Of a stretch of 15,713 nt of DNA, positions 14,075-15,713 are shown piece by piece. The translations under genes and the position numbers were made by a program. The DNA is taken from the NCBI GenBank assembly GCA_039029455.1, contig JBCCGE010000073.1, positions 1 to 15,713 of the forward strand, written 5' to 3'. The notes beneath the pieces were generated by a model. That model was not told the DNA's origin. It searched no databases and was given only the letters and a program-made list of their open reading frames with translations. This DNA comes from JBCCGE01 sp039029455 (lineage in GTDB: Bacteria > Pseudomonadota > Gammaproteobacteria > Arenicellales > Poriferihabitantaceae). Positions within the stretch are counted from its first letter, which is position 1; the number at the start of each line of letters is the position of its first letter.

Positions 14075-15628
14075 ATGACCGACAATGTAAAACGAAAACG
14101 AACTCGCCGAGGCGGCGTCAGCAGTCGCGATGCGATGCATGCCCTGCGCGCCAAACCGCCCGAGTTCGATCCTTGTCCGCCGGGACCTGTAGGTGGACAG
14201 TACAAACCGCTGACGGAACCCCAGATCGATGAAATCTATCGAACAGCGCTGCGCATATTGAGTGAGCTTGGTATGGGAGAGGCGCCCGACGTTCTGGTTC
14301 AGCAGGCGCTGGAAAAAGGGGCCGAAGTAAATGACCTGGGTCGATTGTGCTATCCAACGGCAATGATCGAGGACATTGTTGATCGGGCGGCGAAGTCGTT
14401 TGTTTTTTTTGGTCGGGATTCAAAGCATGATTTTGAAGTCGGCGACGATCGGGTCTACTTTGGCACCGGGGGCGCTGCGGTGCAAACGCTGGATCTGGAG
14501 TCCGGACATTATCGCCCATCAACACTTCGAGACCTGTACGACTTCACGCGACTCGTCGACTCGCTGAAAAACGTAGCCTGGTTCACCCGATGTTGCGTTG
14601 CGACGGACGTCCCCGATAACTTTGATCTGGATGTCAACACGGCTTACGCGTTGATCAGGGGCACGACCAAACCTGTGGGCACGAGTTTCTTTATCGCAGA
14701 ACATGTTGATCCAATCGTCGACATGTTTGACTGGGCGCTGGGTGGAGAGGGTAAATTTGCCGAGCGTCCGTTCTGCAAGGCACATATCAGTCCAATTATT
14801 TCGCCCTTACGATATGGCGCCGATGCAGTCGAGGTGGCGCTGGCGGCGATGAATCGCGGCATGCCGCTGAATAACATTATTGCTGCGCAGTCGGGCGCCA
14901 CATCGCCGGCAACCATCGCGGGAATGCTGGCGTCGACTCTGGCCGAAACTCTGGCGGCGCTGGCGATGGTCGATGTGTTCAAACCAGGCTATCCGATGAT
15001 CTTCTCTAACTGGCCCTTTGTTATCGATCTGCGAACAGGCGCGTTCGCCGGTAGCGGGGGTGAGATCAGTTTGTTGAATGCGGGATCTGCACAACTGGCG
15101 AACTGGCTTGGCTTGCCGTCCGGTGTGGCCAGCAGCATGGCCGATGCAAAAGCGGTGGATGCACAGATGGGTATGGAAAAAGCACTGTCGTCCCTTGCAA
15201 CGGGTCTCGCCGGTGCGAATATGGTGTATGAATCGTCGGGCATGATGGCCAGTTTGCTGGGCGCCTCGTTCGAAGCGTTTGTGGTGGACGATGAGATGCT
15301 GTCTCATGTCTATCGCATATTAAGGGGTGTCGAAGTTAGCGAGGAAACGTTAGGCTTCGAAGCCATTCGGGAAGCAATCACAGGTGAGGGGCATTTTCTT
15401 GGCGGTGAGCACACCATGAATGCCATGCAAACCGAGCACTACTATCCCAAATTGTCCAACCGGGACGACCCCAGAACCTGGCAGGAAGCCGGCTCTCAAA
15501 CCCTGTGGGAGTCGGCCAACATCAAAGCCAAAGAGATTCTTCAGAGTCACCGACCAGTGTATCTGGATTCCTCCGTGGATCAAAAAATTCGCCGAACATT
15601 TTCCATTCACCTGAGCGAGTCAGGCTGA
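14075..15628 (+). CDS. MttB-family (trimethylamine methyltransferase-like) protein, non-pyrrolysine
   Basis: A 517-residue member of the MttB superfamily, TIM-barrel enzymes that transfer a methyl group from a tertiary or quaternary amine to a cob(I)alamin protein. Visible family features are a basic N-terminal tail with RTRRGG, the acidic-glycine region FGTGGAAVQTLD (about 129-140), PLNNIIAAQSGATSPAT (274-290) and LGLPSGVASSMADAKAVDAQ (345-364), near where the pyrrolysine of methanogen MttB lies. No in-frame TAG interrupts the reading frame, so this is a non-Pyl member like the glycine betaine methyltransferase MtgB. Relatives use glycine betaine, proline betaine, carnitine or gamma-butyrobetaine. 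It follows the DMGDH-like gene in an apparent operon. No corrinoid protein gene is visible before the window ends 85 bases later. Substrate is inferred only. Confidence 0.9.
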   Translation: MTDNVKRKRTRRGGVSSRDAMHALRAKPPEFDPCPPGPVGGQYKPLTEPQIDEIYRTALRILSELGMGEAPDVLVQQALEKGAEVNDLGRLCYPTAMIEDIVDRAAKSFVFFGRDSKHDFEVGDDRVYFGTGGAAVQTLDLESGHYRPSTLRDLYDFTRLVDSLKNVAWFTRCCVATDVPDNFDLDVNTAYALIRGTTKPVGTSFFIAEHVDPIVDMFDWALGGEGKFAERPFCKAHISPIISPLRYGADAVEVALAAMNRGMPLNNIIAAQSGATSPATIAGMLASTLAETLAALAMVDVFKPGYPMIFSNWPFVIDLRTGAFAGSGGEISLLNAGSAQLANWLGLPSGVASSMADAKAVDAQMGMEKALSSLATGLAGANMVYESSGMMASLLGASFEAFVVDDEMLSHVYRILRGVEVSEETLGFEAIREAITGEGHFLGGEHTMNAMQTEHYYPKLSNRDDPRTWQEAGSQTLWESANIKAKEILQSHRPVYLDSSVDQKIRRTFSIHLSESG

Positions 15629-15713
15629 AACTCCAACCTTATCAGCTGACTTGGTTGCTCATCCAATAAGTTGTGACGCTGTCCCAGCTGCATCTGTAGC
15701 GACATTACTAACC

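Noticed and set aside
14807..15307. 166-residue minus-strand frame inside the MttB-family gene
   Set aside because: It is a shadow of a strong family match, rich in His, Arg and Cys with no motif.
15629..15713. Downstream flank of the MttB-family gene
   Set aside because: Two CAGCTG copies occur, but there is no GC-rich hairpin with a T tract and no start of another gene can be supported in the last 85 bases.
1..15713. Mobile elements, CRISPR arrays, tRNA or rRNA genes
   Set aside because: No transposase, regularly spaced repeat, target-site duplication or recognisable structural RNA was seen on either strand.

Overview
The window is ordinary protein-coding bacterial chromosome: genes on both strands, short gaps (none over 300 bases), Shine-Dalgarno/ATG or GTG/TTG starts, and lipoprotein signal peptides. 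I saw no insertion sequence, tRNA, rRNA, CRISPR array or phage gene. The gene set suggests a marine-type, aerobic, heterotrophic Proteobacterium, probably Gammaproteobacteria. It includes a GcvA-like LysR regulator, a non-pyrrolysine MttB homologue, a dimethylglycine-dehydrogenase-like flavoprotein, a TauD-type dioxygenase and an HpaI aldolase. The lineage is inferred from gene content only.

Layout from left to right. (1) The first 88 bases hold the start of a response-regulator gene that leaves the window on the minus strand. (2) From 3578 down to 260 lies a minus-strand group: a TauD/TfdA-type 2-oxoglutarate dioxygenase, an HpaI-class aldolase whose ATG directly abuts the dioxygenase stop codon, and a MATE efflux transporter. 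(3) A plus-strand alpha/beta-hydrolase lipoprotein (3718-4599) converges on a small three-helix membrane protein (4692-5000, minus). (4) An aldehyde dehydrogenase (minus) diverges from an ArsR-SRPBCC pair (plus). The ArsR promoter region carries two related inverted repeats, and one of them covers the ArsR start codon. (5) An O6-alkylguanine-DNA methyltransferase converges with a ComEC-like metallo-hydrolase, their stops sharing one CTAG. (6) A six-bladed-propeller (NHL-like) lipoprotein converges with, and overlaps, a lysozyme-fold (SLT-like) lipoprotein. That gene in turn overlaps the end of a LysR regulator. (7) The LysR gene diverges from a two-gene plus-strand operon: an 804-residue FAD/GcvT fusion of the dimethylglycine/sarcosine dehydrogenase family, then an MttB-family methyltransferase.

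The most interesting unit is the last one. An MttB-superfamily enzyme removes a methyl group from a quaternary amine. A DMGDH-like enzyme oxidatively demethylates the tertiary or secondary amine that would result, passing the one-carbon unit to tetrahydrofolate. Together under a divergent LysR they look like a stepwise N-demethylation pathway for a betaine-like compound. No corrinoid protein or corrinoid activase is visible here, so how the MttB homologue is served is open. The second point of interest is the ArsR promoter, whose geometry predicts a leaderless, autorepressed transcript.
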